From Rhea pennata (taxonomy: Eukaryota > Chordata > Aves > Rheiformes > Rheidae): DNA of 64,000 bases. Of the stretch, positions 23,784 to 34,855 are shown piece by piece (the first letter of the stretch is position 1; every line of letters starts with the position of its first letter). The position numbers and the translations under genes were made by a program. The stretch lies in assembly GCF_028389875.1 (NCBI RefSeq), contig NC_084665.1, positions 123,274,602 to 123,338,601 of the forward strand. The letters are read 5' to 3'. Below the pieces are notes generated by a model. It was not told the origin of the DNA, made no database searches, and was given only the letters and a program-made list of their open reading frames with translations.

Positions 23784-26700
23784 CCAGATTTGTTTTACAA
23801 AAGTAGATTTGCATCAACGTGGGACACATCCATCTGTGTAATAACGGCAAGAGTTCTCATCCCTTAGCTACACAGATGGCCCATGAGCAGATCTGCGTGC
23901 AGACTAGGTCTCTTGCTAGCTGGCAAGAAATACTCTTGGCAATGCTAGGAGTCCTTCTGATTTCATCCTGCTTAAGAGGATTTCCCCTTTACTAAAGATC
24001 TTGATTTTCTATTTCATTGCATAATCAGTTAGCAAATTATTTCTAAAGGGGATATACTACCCTTTGTTTTGCTGTTAATTGAAACTTTTCTTGCCTACTT
24101 CAGTGTGAGTCACTGTGGCAGTGCTCTGCTAATTATTTAACCTCATTTCTGCTAATATTAGTAGGAATTTACTACTAAATTTTTTCCATTCAGGCAGCTA
24201 AATCTAATCACATACAATGACTCTAATTTAGGAATTAATTTTAACATTGAGTTGTTTGAAATTAGAGAGAGGCTTTTGTGTTTCAAAGCTCAAAGCAGAA
24301 GCTGTGTAAGGTTCACTGAAGAGGAATGTGTAAGAACATAGCAGATGACCACATCTAATCTCCTAGGATGTGAGCCCTCTGCTCTTGTTATTGAGTGGTA
24401 ACTTGCCTGACATTGCTGTTGAATTCAACGGGGTAACTCCTCTGCAGGAAAACAGTTCCACATTCAATCTTTGTTGCTATAGCCTTCTCTCCTGGGGCAT
24501 TTGAGTAGACAGAAGGACAAACGTTCTCAATAAATTTACACCTCCGATAGGAAAAGGGTAAGTGAGAGCAGTACACATTTTGTACAAGTGGTAGTTGTTA
24601 ATATGTGATAGATGGGTTTTGCTTGCCCATGAGTTTTACCTTTTTTTTCTTCATTTAAAACTTGGATCAGATTTGCATATTATGTTATCATCCTGTGTCT
24701 TGGCCTGATTAAAGGAGGAAGTGGGATAAAAATGAGATGCATAATCCAGACTCTTTCCTTTTAAATTCCTTTATATAATATTATAGTTAGAGAAAATCAA
24801 TAAAGGTCATCTGTTTTACAGTATTATCCTACATGTGGATGTATCCAGGAAGTCAGTTCTCTGTGTATCTCGACAACACCAAGCACATACAAAACAGTGC
24901 AAGTACTTTTACCTGCCTCAGTTATTGGCTACCAAGATATATAAAAGCTGTAATTCAGTTCTGCATTCCTGAGTTAAAGTACTTTCATCTCTGTTTAGAT
25001 TGCATTTTGGACCCTTGTTTTCGTCCTGTCCTGTCCTTCCATTTACAAGAAAATCATGGAAGACCTGGCTTCTGTTTTTGGCAAAGCAGGTAATAAACCA
25101 GATCTTGTCCTTTCAGAAACTAGAAATGTTTTCTTCTCTGTTGGCTCTGCACATGGCACACTTGGTCAATGGCTAGGAATTTTAAATGTTGCTGTTAAGG
25201 GTACTACTGATAACACAAGGTCAAGCTGAGACTTCTTTACTCAGCATATGCTTATGACTTATTTTTATGCAAAAACACATTTGATATTAGCAAAAGAAGG
25301 TAGAAAAAAAGGATGCATTTGTTGCTTTATTCCACACTTATCACTCAGAGGTAGTTTTGTGTTAGCCATTCTCATGCTTTTTTTCATACATCTGTTGAGT
25401 CAGATGAGATCTTTCAACTCAGCTGCTTTTCATGGCCTGTTAACTCACTATGAAAACTCACCATGGTGAGTTGTAACTCACCAGAGTTCCAACTATTCTG
25501 TGGAAAAACAGGCCAGGCCCTGTTCTCTGTTCTTTCATCTGAGGCCAACTGGTCCAGCATGATTCATTCCCACATGATTAATCTCTCTTTCCCTTAAAAC
25601 ACAGTCACCTGCTGGGAGCAGTCATTCACATGCAGTTGCCTTAACCTTCTACTTTAGTAGAAGATACTTAATTGATGTGGCTCAAAACCACGTCAGGAAA
25701 CATGCCAATAATTAAACAGTATAGATAATCATGAACCAGTGCTCAAGCCTTTCCCCTGGTTCTGTTTTATTTACTAGTGTCTGTACAGCCTTGAGAGCTC
25801 TGCCGTGACTCCTTGTCTTGGTGCCTACAGTCCCTGAGATTTCCATGTAGTATCCTACCCAAGTACTGAAAAAGTCCAGGGGTGCATAACTTCCAAGATG
25901 AGCTTTGTTTGATCTGGTCTGGCCAATGCCATATTTACAGCTATTTAGCAGTTATTAAAGTTATCTTCAGAGGCATTTCTTGTTCAAGCTGGGCTTAAAT
26001 TGTAGAGATTTTGGTCCATGTATTTACTTAGAAATAGAAAATTTTTGGATGAAGACAAAGTCCTAAGTTTAGAGGAATTCTATCAGAAGCTCTAAAACAA
26101 GACACATCAGAGTGAATCAAAACAAGTATGAAATCTAATTCTAACATAGAACCTTCTTCCTCATGCTACAACAGGTAGAGATAAAATAGAAGTCTCTGGA
26201 GATGACCTTAAGAAGCTCTCTTTTATTAAATGGTGCACTTTGGAAGCCATACGGCTGAGGTCACCAGGAGCAATCACCAAGAGAGTAGTAAATCCAATAA
26301 AAATTCAGGTGAGGTAGTTTTTTTTATTTGTTTGTTTGTTTTCCAAAAAGATATTATATGATTCTTCTGGAAAGGGCCCTCCCAGTAGATCTAGGGATCT
26401 ATTAGAGAGCAGAGAGACTCACCGAGTCTCAAGCAGTAGAGTATCGGCATTCAGGAGCCCCATAAATAAATATCTAGGAGAAAAACACTCTCTTAAGGAA
26501 TCAGTATTCGTGCCCATTCAACAAATGACCAAAACCCCATGAAAGCCTACTGTCATATGAATTTATTTGCATTTTGAAAGCCAATGCTTAACAAAGATCT
26601 CGCAAAAAATAATTGTACATACGGTACAATGACATCAAGAAGCTAGAAAGCAGTAAAGACAGAAATAATACTTCTATTATACTTGAAAAACCAAAGTAGA

Positions 26701-29700
26701 ACAAAAATAGTCTTTCCATCATCACTACTGTTTAGGCCTCCTTTATGTAATAAAAGGAGACAGTAAGAAGAGGCTTCAAATCTTTAATATGCCCACAATG
26801 GGCATATTTATTTACCCACTTCATTAACCCTCTGTCAGGACCTTCTGCTGTTGCAACAGAAGAGCTAAGGAGGGAATATCCTGTGAGCTGAACCAGGAGT
26901 TTTCTTCTTCTCTTTACAGTTGTTTCTCCTTTTCAGAATTTCACCATCCCTGCAGGTGACATGCTGATGTTGTCTCCATATTGGTTGCACAGGAATCCAA
27001 AATATTTTCCTGACCCAGAAGTGTTCAAACCTGTGAGTTGTGTGTGTGGGGGGGGGAGTTACCATTGTTGCTATTTTGTTGTCTTTTCTCCTTCTCAAAT
27101 ATTTTACACCGAAAGCATACAGTCAAGTTTGCTTGAAGTTGGGTATTTACCATCCTCTGAAGGAGGATGACCTTATGCAGAGAAAATGATGGAAAAAGGA
27201 ACAAGCAAGATGTTAAAGTTCAGTTATATGTTCTGGATTTTATGTATATTTATATTTGTGTGTGTGTGCGCGTATATCTGTGTGTGTATATGTATATTAT
27301 AAAGTGATAAAACTTTATATCACTTTGGTCTTGATACGAAGCCCATTGTGGCAAGACCCCACTGACTTCACTGTTGAACCAAGCTCCAAGTGCTCTTCTC
27401 TGCCTGGTGTTTGTTTGTATATCTCATCTCCATGTATTTACCCAGGTTAATTGGTTCTTCCAGTCAGATGATTTCTGGTAGGTATTAGCTCTGCTAATTC
27501 AGTAGCTCATCTAGGGTTTCTTGCTTATTATTCCACTCCAGGTGGCTGTGTGGGCAGGCTTATAACTGCTCTTTTTAGCACCATCCGCTATAGAATAGTT
27601 TGTCTTTTTTTAGAAATATATGAAGGAGTAATTAAAACAAAACTTCCCTTCTAGCAAACTCCTTACCAGTTTGAAATCCCGTATAACAATTCTTGCCTGT
27701 TTGAAATGCCAGGCAGAAACTCTTACAGCAACTTACTTCTCTGGTAACTTTATTTGTAAAAAAACAAGTTAGTTTGTTGTTTAGAAATTCATCCTTCCAT
27801 CAGAACAGAGCAGTCCCCCTTGGATATTGCCATTCCAAATTGTATTGCTTTGTTTTGTCACCTTTGAGATTCTTTCCTCGTTTTTATTGGATTTTGAGGT
27901 TAACAGGTTTCCAATTCAAAATGCTCTAAGCTGAATCAGATCCAAAAAATTCCAAATATAAAATGAGATCTTCTTTAAGAGGGTTGCATCAGAGGAGTTC
28001 TGTCGGAGCTGTGAACAAGAAAGTTCTCAAACTTGAAGGCCTTGGTTCAGCTGCACCGAGTTTTTGGAGGCCGGTATTTTTTGTCACCTAGCATTCAGGA
28101 GATTCACTTTTGTCAATACTAGTCCACCCAAATTTTATCCCATACTGTCCTGCTCTACTTTTTATTCCTTTTTTCTTAGTCAGGATGGAATAAGGAGCCT
28201 TCCTGGGTACAGGCAAGCTATTTTTAGTAGGGAATAGTGCATTTTCTCACATACTGGCTTGCGGTTGAGAATGGGACTGTGCAAGAGATCAGTGGGTTTT
28301 TTGTGCCCATCTCTGCTTCTCACCACTTTAGCTTCATGGTCAACACACAACTCTCAAGGAGGCTGAATCCTCCTTTTTCTGGACTCATTCATTTCCATGT
28401 AACCTTTGCCTTTCTGTCATGTGACAGCTGAAATACTGTGCATTTGTCTGTGCACCATGTCTTAGAAATGGTTTGTAAGAAGGATGTACAGGAGTTGTGT
28501 GCTCTAGTACTACTTTGGGATTGAGGGAAGACATTGATCAAAGCCCAAACATACATTTTGAATGTACTTGTATTTAAAAGGAAAAGGTCACATTTTTACA
28601 GGCATTTCAATAACTCAAAATACAGGATTTAGAAGTAGAGAGGGTGACAGAACAAACGTCTTCTTGTGGGTGATTTTGAAAACTTCTCCAGAACTTTGAG
28701 GCACCTAAGTATCTTTAAAATGGGAACCTCATTTCTTTCCCTGAGAGGGTGCTGATTTTTGAGTCCATACTCTGACCATAACAGGTTGAATACCAAAAAA
28801 AAAAAAAAAAAAAAAAGGCATTAGTGCAACTTTGTATTGAGGATTAGATGTCCAAGGTCATTTTTAGCCTGGAGAAATAAAGTTAAGCTTTATTTATATA
28901 AGGCTGATTTGGAAAAAAAAAAAAAGTTTCTTCCCACAGGATCGTTGGAAAGAGGCAAATTTAGAGAAGAATGCTTTCTTGGACAGCTTTGTGGCATTCG
29001 GAGGAGGGAAGCATCAATGTCCAGGAAGGTCAGTGAAACAGCTGGGGTTTATTTATTCCCAAACCCTGCAAAGAACAGCCCTCTTGAGCCAGGCTCCTCT
29101 TACACTTAGAGATAAAGTGTTTTCATTGTTTTGCTTTCTGTCAGTCCCCTACTGTTCAGTATTAATCTGGATCTTGCCTAAACTGATTTGAAAGTGGTTA
29201 CATTCCTGGAAAAAGCAGGTTAAGCCATGATATAAAAGCAGAATCTGAGACTAGTGTATCAAGAGATACACTGGACTTTTCTCCCCAGGGAGAAAAGTCA
29301 GCTTGGCTCTGCTGCTCCTGGGGCACCTTTTCATCAAGTTGCTCCAGTTACAAGCACACCAGTTTATACATACAGGCATTTCAGTTGCCATAAAACACTT
29401 AGAAACTAGTCTAAAGAACATTTCTTTGGTCTGAGAGTCTCTTCTCATCCTCCATGATGCCATTAACATCTCTGCCAATGATCAAAAGTCCTAACTGGTT
29501 CCTCTGCTTGTAAACCTCTTCCCCTTGCATTAAGGCCCTCACCATTTTATGAAGGCTTAAATCTCAGATCCTGCCTCTCTCCTCTCTTCCAGCAGTGCCA
29601 ACCTTGATGCTCCCTGCAATCCTTTTGCTGTTTTCTCTGCTGTTCCTCTTCTTGGAACAAGTCCCAGGGAGCCATCTGCTCCTTTTTTCTGTATTCAGAC

Positions 29701-32700
29701 ATCTCTGTGCTCAATTCTCTGCCTTCAAACCCAATCTCCTTTAGGAACCAAATAACCAAGAATTCTTAAAACAAGTTAGTTTAACTAAGGAGTCTCATCT
29801 GGAGTGAGGAAACCAGAGGATGTCGCAGTGGATCTGTGCTCTTCTCTACCATATATTAGGCTGGACATGAATGTCAGATGCATTTTGTGATGATATTAAA
29901 GACACAGCCACTAGGAGTAAAACTGCATTCACCATTTAGGCTTGCCAGAGGAAAGTGCTCACTCACTGCTGTACCTCTGTGGCTTTTACCATATTCATTT
30001 GCTAAATACAAGCGCAGCCAGTTGATTGGAACCATTCCCACAGGTGGAGACAGTTGCAGCAGCACAGAAGGGCCCCTCCTTGTGCTTCTCTGGAGATACT
30101 CAAAACCTGCTTGGACACAATCCCGTGCAACACGCTCTAGGTGACCCTGTCTGAGCAGGGGGAGCGGACTAGAGGATCTCCAGAGGTCCCTTCCAACCAA
30201 CTATTCTGTGATTCTGTGATTCTCGTTCCCAGCAAGGGTGATAGCAGATTTCACAAGAGGCATCCACAGGTGCAGGACAAGCTGCAAAACAATATTACTG
30301 AATGTTATTTGTTTATATATACTGACCTATTTCTTTGTTCAGGCTGTTCTCTGAACTCAGATAATAGCTGTAAAATAAGATTGTGATTAAAAAGAAAAAA
30401 ATAAATGTTTCTACACAGATCAAGGAGAATCTTTCATTTGCTGACAGACAAAAAGTCCTTTCAAACCCTTTGGCAGGCCACATGGTAACATATGCCTTCA
30501 TGTTTTGCCACTAATAATGCTAAAAGAATAATCTGGTGGTTCTGGAAAAAAAAGGAAATTAAATGAAGGGATATATCTAGATCCCAAGTTGCAGATTTTC
30601 TTGGTGTAACTGAGCCAAACAAGAATTTTTCAAGTTAAAGATGAGTTTTCATTTAATTTGATACTAACGTTTTATAAATGACATTTTTAACTATTTCATT
30701 TTCTTCACAAATTGCAAAAGCTCAACATGAAATTAAATTCTAATTTAATCAAACTGAAAGCTAGAAAATAAATATTCTAGCAAACTGACATGGGAAGAGC
30801 TGCCACAAAGTCATTTCCTCCCCATCTTCTTTGTTACCTAGGGGAAAAGTTTGGTGGCAATGAAGCAACTCATGTCACAAGACTTTTGTCTAACCGGGTA
30901 ACTGTCACCTGTATGATTGGGCTAACTAGTATGCATCTATCTGTTGTCTCCTATCATATGCTGCAAGTATAAATCCTTCAGCACAATGATTATGATTTTA
31001 TCCTCAGACTCCATTTAATTTCTTTATTTTGATTTAATCCATTTACTGCAGGATCTCAGTCCATAGCTGGACTCCTAGATTGCATCACGACACAAATACA
31101 TAGTAATGCATTGTACACAGCATTTCAGGGAGTATTTCCCTGTCGATAAGTAAAACAGGAAGATATCAGTGACTCAAGAGTTTTTAGAGGAAAACCCCTC
31201 TAGAACTCAGTCATGAGTATAAGAAAAAAAAGTGGGAACTAAGGAGCATTCAGCTGCTGGAAAGCTCATGGCTTCTGCTCACTACAACGTGGTTTAGAGA
31301 GCAATGGCCTGGGACTCAGCAATCCTGCTTTCCTCTTCTAGTTCCTCCTGAGGTTACCTGCTGGCCAGCCTTGGACATGAATGATACTTACTGTCCTTGT
31401 GTTTCAGCATCTGTTTGCAGAGCAGAATAACAGCAGCAGCCTCTTTGGAAAAGCGGTTTGAGATTCAATGATGGGCAGTGCAGCAGTCAGTTCTCAGTTA
31501 TTCACTGCTGCTTGGACAGACTGCACATTAACCTGACCCTACAGAGGTGATACAGAGCTGTCAGAGCTGGTTAGCCCGCATCCAGATTTGAAGGGCAGCC
31601 CTCTGTAAGAGCAGATCTTCCACTTGCAGGGCCACCTACAAGCAATTTGATTGCCTACACACACCTTCAACCAGTAACTTGGCCCCATTCATGTCACAGC
31701 TTGGTGCGTCCATCCCAGGAGTCCTCGATCACCAGGAGTCGTAGGCAGTGCTGGGCAAACAGTGCAGTGACTGCAAGGAGCCCACCTTTGTCCAGTGTTG
31801 CCAACATTGAGCTGGGCCTGAGTCCTGCTTCAGCTCATTTCTATCCAAATGTCTCTGTGTTGCGGGTTCCCTATTTCGAGGTAACTGCAATGTGAAATCA
31901 CAGAGATAACGGAGATCTGAACCTACGCCAAAACAAAAAGCATCCTCCTACACCGGAGCACAGGGCAGCTCAGTGCAGAGGTCTGACTGGCTCTGCAGGA
32001 GTTATCCTGGGTCTCCTGGGGCTTATCATCTTCCTCTTCACACCTGTCAGGCCAGTCCAGACTGATGCCGTGTGAAATCATGTGGTCTTCTCCATGGTGA
32101 ATTCCCCAATTTCTGTTTTATCCAAGTTCTCCAGGATTTCTCGGATAATGGAAAATTAATTGTGTAGAAGAGCAAGGTACTGTTACAATTTTGATGAGGT
32201 ATTTAAGACATATGTCTAAATTCCACAAATGAGTAATCCTATGACTCGACGTAAGTATGAGCTAGTAGCTGAATGCAGAAAGTTCTTAAATGTATCTGCA
32301 ATAAAGAACAAGAACAAGAGCCTAGAGGACTTCACCTATGGTCATCTGAAATCTTCTCTAGACTCACTAAGGAAGAGCTTTCTGTCTATGTTACAGAAAA
32401 AAATCATACCCTCTGGTCTCATACTGCATTCTAATGCTGACACATTAAATAATAACTCCCACTGTCACAACTACTCTGATGTCATCAGGCTCCCAGCTGT
32501 ATTATATAACTTTATATAGCACAATTAGTCATATAGCTTTTTCTGTGTTTGACTTTCCTCTCACTCCTATGAAGTTATTTCAAGTCAGCAAGTGTTAGAA
32601 GAACATAAATGTGTACACCGTGGAAAAAAAACATAATGATAAGGGTCTGTTTTAAAATAGGGTGTCAGAGGGATGCAGTATTCTAAAATTTCACCGGAAA

Positions 32701-34197
32701 GAAGGGGCAGCCGTTACATTCATGTTCTTCACTGACTAATGAAGCAGAACAAAGCCACAGCATTTTTTCCTACTGAAGATGAACTTTCAGGCAGAACTAA
32801 AGCATGGAATGTAAAATGTGCAAAAGACATCCTGTTTCTTGTCTGTTAATAACACTTGTGTGATAGGCATGCTGGACAGCCACCTTTTTTCTTCTCTTTC
32901 TTGCAGGTGGTTTGCTATCATGGAAATCCAGTTGTTTATTGTGCTGTTCCTATACAAATATGAATTTGTTCTTTTGGATTCAGTACCAAAGGAGGTAAAG
33001 GATCTGTACATACATTTAACATTCCACATCTTTAAATCCTTCATTCATCATGCTCAGCTGAACAACCATGCTCAACTGTGGTTATGTATAATGAAGCAAA
33101 ATGCTGCGAGGAGTGTTATAAAACATAATGAAAATTCTGCCATCATTTTTACTTGGAAAATCCAGAGTAACTCCAGCGATGTTAACTGGGCTGCTCTATC
33201 TATACAAAAAAGTGCAAAAGAGATATTTTGTCTCATCATTGCCTAAATATTATGAGGCTTTTAGTTACTTTCTGCCACTCACAAAAGCAATGGATATGGA
33301 ATTGGATTAATTTAAGCTGACATTTAATCGGAGGCAGTGATCTCAAAACATTGCTACCCTTAAACTGCATGTTCAGTGGTGGAAGAGAAGCTGATTAGGA
33401 TAAGACTGAAGAAGCAACTGTGACACAGAGAGGTTTTACACATAAGAGACAGTGGCATGGTCTCCAGTGTACTTCCTCTGTTTGCAGTAATTTCTGTGCA
33501 CTGTGTCTTTTCTGCATTCCAGAAAGTATTGCTCCTCACAAACATAAGCACTGCAAAATGAACACATCTGCCTGTCACAACCTGAACATGCCATATATGC
33601 TCTATAGCTAAACCACCAAAAAGAGGGAGATGTTTAGAGTCACATGGGCTTTATAGAGTTGTTCTTTAGATGGGAAGTTGCAATTTGGGAAAACGCAATT
33701 TCTTTGCCTTCCTGAAAGAACATGAGATGTTTATCTCACATAGTGGTAGAAAGTCCACCCAGAATAAGGATGAAGGTTACCTCTTCCTGACTGGTGATAT
33801 GCTGCCATGCCTGCTTTCACTGGAGTTGATCGTAACGTGGGTCTGCATCCACAGGAAACTGTGTGAGTGAAGACTACTCAAAACCATTAGAGTTTCTTAA
33901 GATCTCATACACCATCCTCTGTCAGAGCAAATGAAATAAAAAGCAAATACAAAAGCTCTGTTCATTGGCTTAAGTGGAACTAAGAAATATTCTCAGTATT
34001 GGGTCTTGAGTTGCTTAGATCAAAGCTCTGAGAAACTGTATTTATAATCTTAAGAGTAAAGCAAGATGATAATTCCATTAACTAACTAACATTAAATGTT
34101 GCTACTGGTCTTCTGCTTTTTGCAGAGCCCTTTACATTTGGTGGGGACACAGCAACCCATGGCACCGTTCCGGGTCCAGTATAAGTACCGGGAATGA
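9578..34197 (+). CDS. CYP39A1: CYP39A1, oxysterol 7-alpha-hydroxylase (12 exons, complete)
   Basis: Microsomal P450 that 7-alpha-hydroxylates oxysterols, chiefly 24-hydroxycholesterol, in the alternative bile-acid pathway (family knowledge). Exons: 9578-9754, 15822-15957, 17304-17478, 19794-19943, 20872-20965, 22459-22557, 24999-25089, 26175-26308, 26937-27032, 28940-29028, 32907-32994, 34126-34197. Every junction is GT-AG and the phases agree; the total is 1,401 nt, 466 residues plus stop (human about 469). Visible features: an N-terminal membrane anchor (residues 2-22) and a hinge PPCIGSWIPWFG; an I-helix WASQANAVP (269-277), with Asn as in CYP7-type sterol hydroxylases; ExxR E331-R334; a DRW box (385-387); and haem motif FGGGKHQCPGR with ligand Cys411. 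The ATG context (AAAATGG) is strong. The protein looks intact and functional. Confidence 0.97.
9755..15821 (+). other. CYP39A1: CYP39A1 intron 1
   Basis: 6.1 kb. It contains a T-run beside an A-run near 13966-13990 and otherwise AT-rich unique-looking DNA; open frames such as 12650-13054 have no recognised similarity. No gene seen. Confidence 0.8.
15822..15957 (+). CDS. CYP39A1: CYP39A1 exon 2
   Basis: 136 nt, starting YGPIFTIFALGKRFTFVTDE and ending in phase 1. The acceptor is tctgttccag and the donor GCAG|gtaaat. Confidence 0.96.
16360..16404. repeat. Perfect 21-bp inverted repeat with a 3-nt loop
   Basis: Arms 16360-16380 and 16384-16404 are exact reverse complements around the loop CAA. 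The arms begin AGAAGGTAACTAATT on the left. Partial copies of the TAACTAA word precede the left arm. Confidence 0.97.
16570..16930 (-). mobile_element. CR1 LINE 3' end fragment
   Basis: Starts with the CR1 tail in reverse (AATCACAGAATCAGTGA). It continues through GGAGACTCCACAACTTCTCT and GCCCATTGCCTATTTTCCTG to GATCTCACCTGAGCCTTCTC, all standard CR1 3' landmarks. An AAAC tetramer run interrupts it near 16708-16727. Confidence 0.9.
17304..17478 (+). CDS. CYP39A1: CYP39A1 exon 3
   Basis: 175 nt, phase 1 to phase 2. It encodes VSVPAEAFYQNHGNLYTMMK and later NLHLFTDTLCKELHEH. The acceptor is the weak tatttaaag; a second in-frame acceptor (tcctgcag) lies 15 nt downstream. Two donors, each followed by AAG, stand 5 nt apart at the 3' end; only the second keeps frame with exon 4. 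Confidence 0.93.
17479..19793 (+). other. CYP39A1: CYP39A1 intron 3
   Basis: 2.3 kb. It has a 12-bp hairpin at 17818-17844, a pyrimidine-rich stretch near 18400-18640 and an A-run at about 19351-19370. No gene seen. Confidence 0.85.
17818..17844. repeat. 12-bp inverted repeat
   Basis: CCCATAGCATCC, loop CCT, GGATGCTATGGG; perfect arms. Confidence 0.95.
19794..19943 (+). CDS. CYP39A1: CYP39A1 exon 4
   Basis: 150 nt, phase 2 to phase 2. It encodes HVMYPAVVNTLFGKG and EHFQKYDEDFEYASQMPECF. The acceptor is gcttgcag and the donor TGAG|gtaatg. Confidence 0.96.
19944..20871 (+). other. CYP39A1: CYP39A1 intron 4
   Basis: 0.93 kb with a MIR-like relic near 20510-20660. Overlapping open frames are not recognisable proteins. 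Confidence 0.85.
20510..20660 (-). mobile_element. MIR-like SINE relic
   Basis: The words CCCAAGTCACACAGAAAACC and TGTGGTGGAACTGATATGAA followed by ATCCAGGAGTCTC follow the reverse complement of the MIR core (AAGGTCACACAGC, GGCAGAGCTGGGATTC). Diverged, and the ends are unclear. Confidence 0.55.
20872..20965 (+). CDS. CYP39A1: CYP39A1 exon 5
   Basis: 94 nt, ending in phase 0 at AAG|gtaaac. It encodes NWSKSKKWLLKLFEKVVLDA, very close to the human NWSKSKKWFLELFEK. Confidence 0.96.
20966..22458 (+). other. CYP39A1: CYP39A1 intron 5
   Basis: 1.5 kb. The only notable feature is the T-rich tract before exon 6. Confidence 0.85.
22459..22557 (+). CDS. CYP39A1: CYP39A1 exon 6 (I-helix)
   Basis: 99 nt, phase 0 at both ends. 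It encodes TLLQHLLDNLQ and YGLLMLWASQANAVP. The acceptor follows a very long T-rich tract (about 22408-22448). The usual P450 acid-alcohol pair of the I-helix is replaced, as in CYP7 and CYP39. Confidence 0.95.
22558..24998 (+). other. CYP39A1: CYP39A1 intron 6
   Basis: 2.4 kb, AT-rich, with an A-run at 23752-23779. No gene recognised. Confidence 0.85.
23752..23779. repeat. Poly-A tract
   Basis: About 28 consecutive A. I recognise no retrotransposon body directly upstream. Confidence 0.95.
24999..25089 (+). CDS. CYP39A1: CYP39A1 exon 7
   Basis: 91 nt. It encodes IAFWTLVFVLSCPSIYKKIM and EDLASVFGKA and ends in phase 1 at GCAG|gtaata. The correct frame is not the longest open one, so it is set by splice phase and homology. 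Confidence 0.95.
25090..26174 (+). other. CYP39A1: CYP39A1 intron 7
   Basis: 1.1 kb. It includes an 18-bp perfect palindrome at 25455-25472 (AACTCACCATGGTGAGTT). Nothing else seen. Confidence 0.85.
26175..26308 (+). CDS. CYP39A1: CYP39A1 exon 8 (ExxR helix)
   Basis: 134 nt, phase 1 to phase 0. It encodes RDKIEVSGDDLKKLSFIKWC, the K-helix TLEAIRLRSPGAI with E331 and R334, and ITKRVVNPIKIQ. The donor is CAG|gtgagg. Confidence 0.96.
26309..26936 (+). other. CYP39A1: CYP39A1 intron 8
   Basis: 0.63 kb. It has a small 10-bp hairpin near 26789-26811 (AATATGCCCA / TGGGCATATT). Confidence 0.85.
26937..27032 (+). CDS. CYP39A1: CYP39A1 exon 9
   Basis: 96 nt, phase 0 at both ends. It encodes NFTIPAGDMLMLSPYWLHRN and PKYFPDPEVFKP, the region leading to the PERF-like box. 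The donor CCT|gtgagt is followed by a short TG tract and nine G. Confidence 0.96.
27033..28939 (+). other. CYP39A1: CYP39A1 intron 9
   Basis: 1.9 kb with a TG/TA microsatellite near 27253-27297 and an A-run near 28794-28816. No gene. Confidence 0.85.
27253..27297. repeat. TG/TA-rich microsatellite
   Basis: Alternating TG with CG and TA interruptions. Confidence 0.9.
28940..29028 (+). CDS. CYP39A1: CYP39A1 exon 10 (haem ligand)
   Basis: 89 nt, phase 0 to phase 2. It encodes DRWKEANLEKNAFLDSFVAF followed by GGGKHQCPG, with Cys411 as haem thiolate ligand. It is the source or sister of the relic exon at 7183-7270. Confidence 0.97.
29029..32906 (+). other. CYP39A1: CYP39A1 intron 10
   Basis: 3.9 kb with a sense CR1 tail at about 30085-30224. 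Other open frames are unrecognised. Confidence 0.85.
30085..30224 (+). mobile_element. CR1 LINE 3' end with octamer tail
   Basis: Contains the landmarks CTCAAAACCTGCTTGGACAC, CTAGGTGACCCTG and GGTCCCTTCCAACC and ends with ATTCTGTG repeated, the 8-bp tail of avian CR1. A short, relatively young-looking copy. Confidence 0.95.
32907..32994 (+). CDS. CYP39A1: CYP39A1 exon 11
   Basis: 88 nt, phase 2 to phase 0. It encodes WFAIMEIQLFIVLFLYKYEF and VLLDSVPKE (L-helix and after). The acceptor is ctttcttgcag and the donor GAG|gtaaag. Confidence 0.95.
32995..34125 (+). other. CYP39A1: CYP39A1 intron 11
   Basis: 1.1 kb, nothing recognised. Confidence 0.85.
34126..34197 (+). CDS. CYP39A1: CYP39A1 exon 12 (terminal coding)
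   Basis: 72 nt including the TGA. It encodes SPLHLVGTQQPMAPFRVQYK and YRE, comparable to the human end SYLHLVGVPQPEGQCRIEYK. The acceptor is cttctgctttttgcag. Confidence 0.95.
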   Translation, partial: SPLHLVGTQQPMAPFRVQYKYRE

Positions 34198-34849
34198 AAA
34201 CTGACCAGCACTGACTTGCCTTCCTTTACCGGCCACCATCAGACGAACGGGCCACTGAGCTGCTTCCCTTTGGAATATCCTACATGTTCAAATATATTAT
34301 CATAGTTAAGAGTTAAGAACTGTTACATAGTTAAGAAAGGTCTTAACTTCAAGTGCCGTACATACTCTGTGTTGTGGTTGCTACGCCGGAGTAGTGGTAT
34401 CTCTGCTTCTCATCCTGATTGCCTACCTCCTAGTATTTAAAAGTCAAACTGTCTTGCTGCGTTTGTAATTTGTGGGCCAAATTATTTGCAGCCTTTGCAA
34501 GTCTAACTGGTATACTAAACTCACCAACCAGATACTCAGGACAAAAGTCTTCTCTGCATGGAAATCCTTTGTGGAAGTTGGGCTAGAACCCTTGGAAAAA
34601 CAGGTCCCTTGGGCCAAGCCTCTGCTTCCTGCAAGTCCCTTTGTACAAAGGCCAAAGTCCTGCCTTTTGGTAGGAGACAGGAATGGTAACACCGTCTGGC
34701 TTCCTAGGGCCAGTGTGCACAAAATATAGGACAATGCTGAGTCGAGACCTCTGGATCTCAGTCACATGAACTAGCATCATTTATATATCATGGTATAGCT
34801 AGGGACGGATCTGGCCTGCTCTGCCTAAAATGGGAGCCAACTGATCACA

Positions 34850-34855
34850 AATAAA
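34850..34855 (+). terminator. Candidate CYP39A1 poly(A) signal
   Basis: First AATAAA after the stop codon, giving a 3' UTR of about 0.65-0.7 kb. Other AATAAA motifs occur further on (for example near 35613), so which one is used is not certain. Confidence 0.4.
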
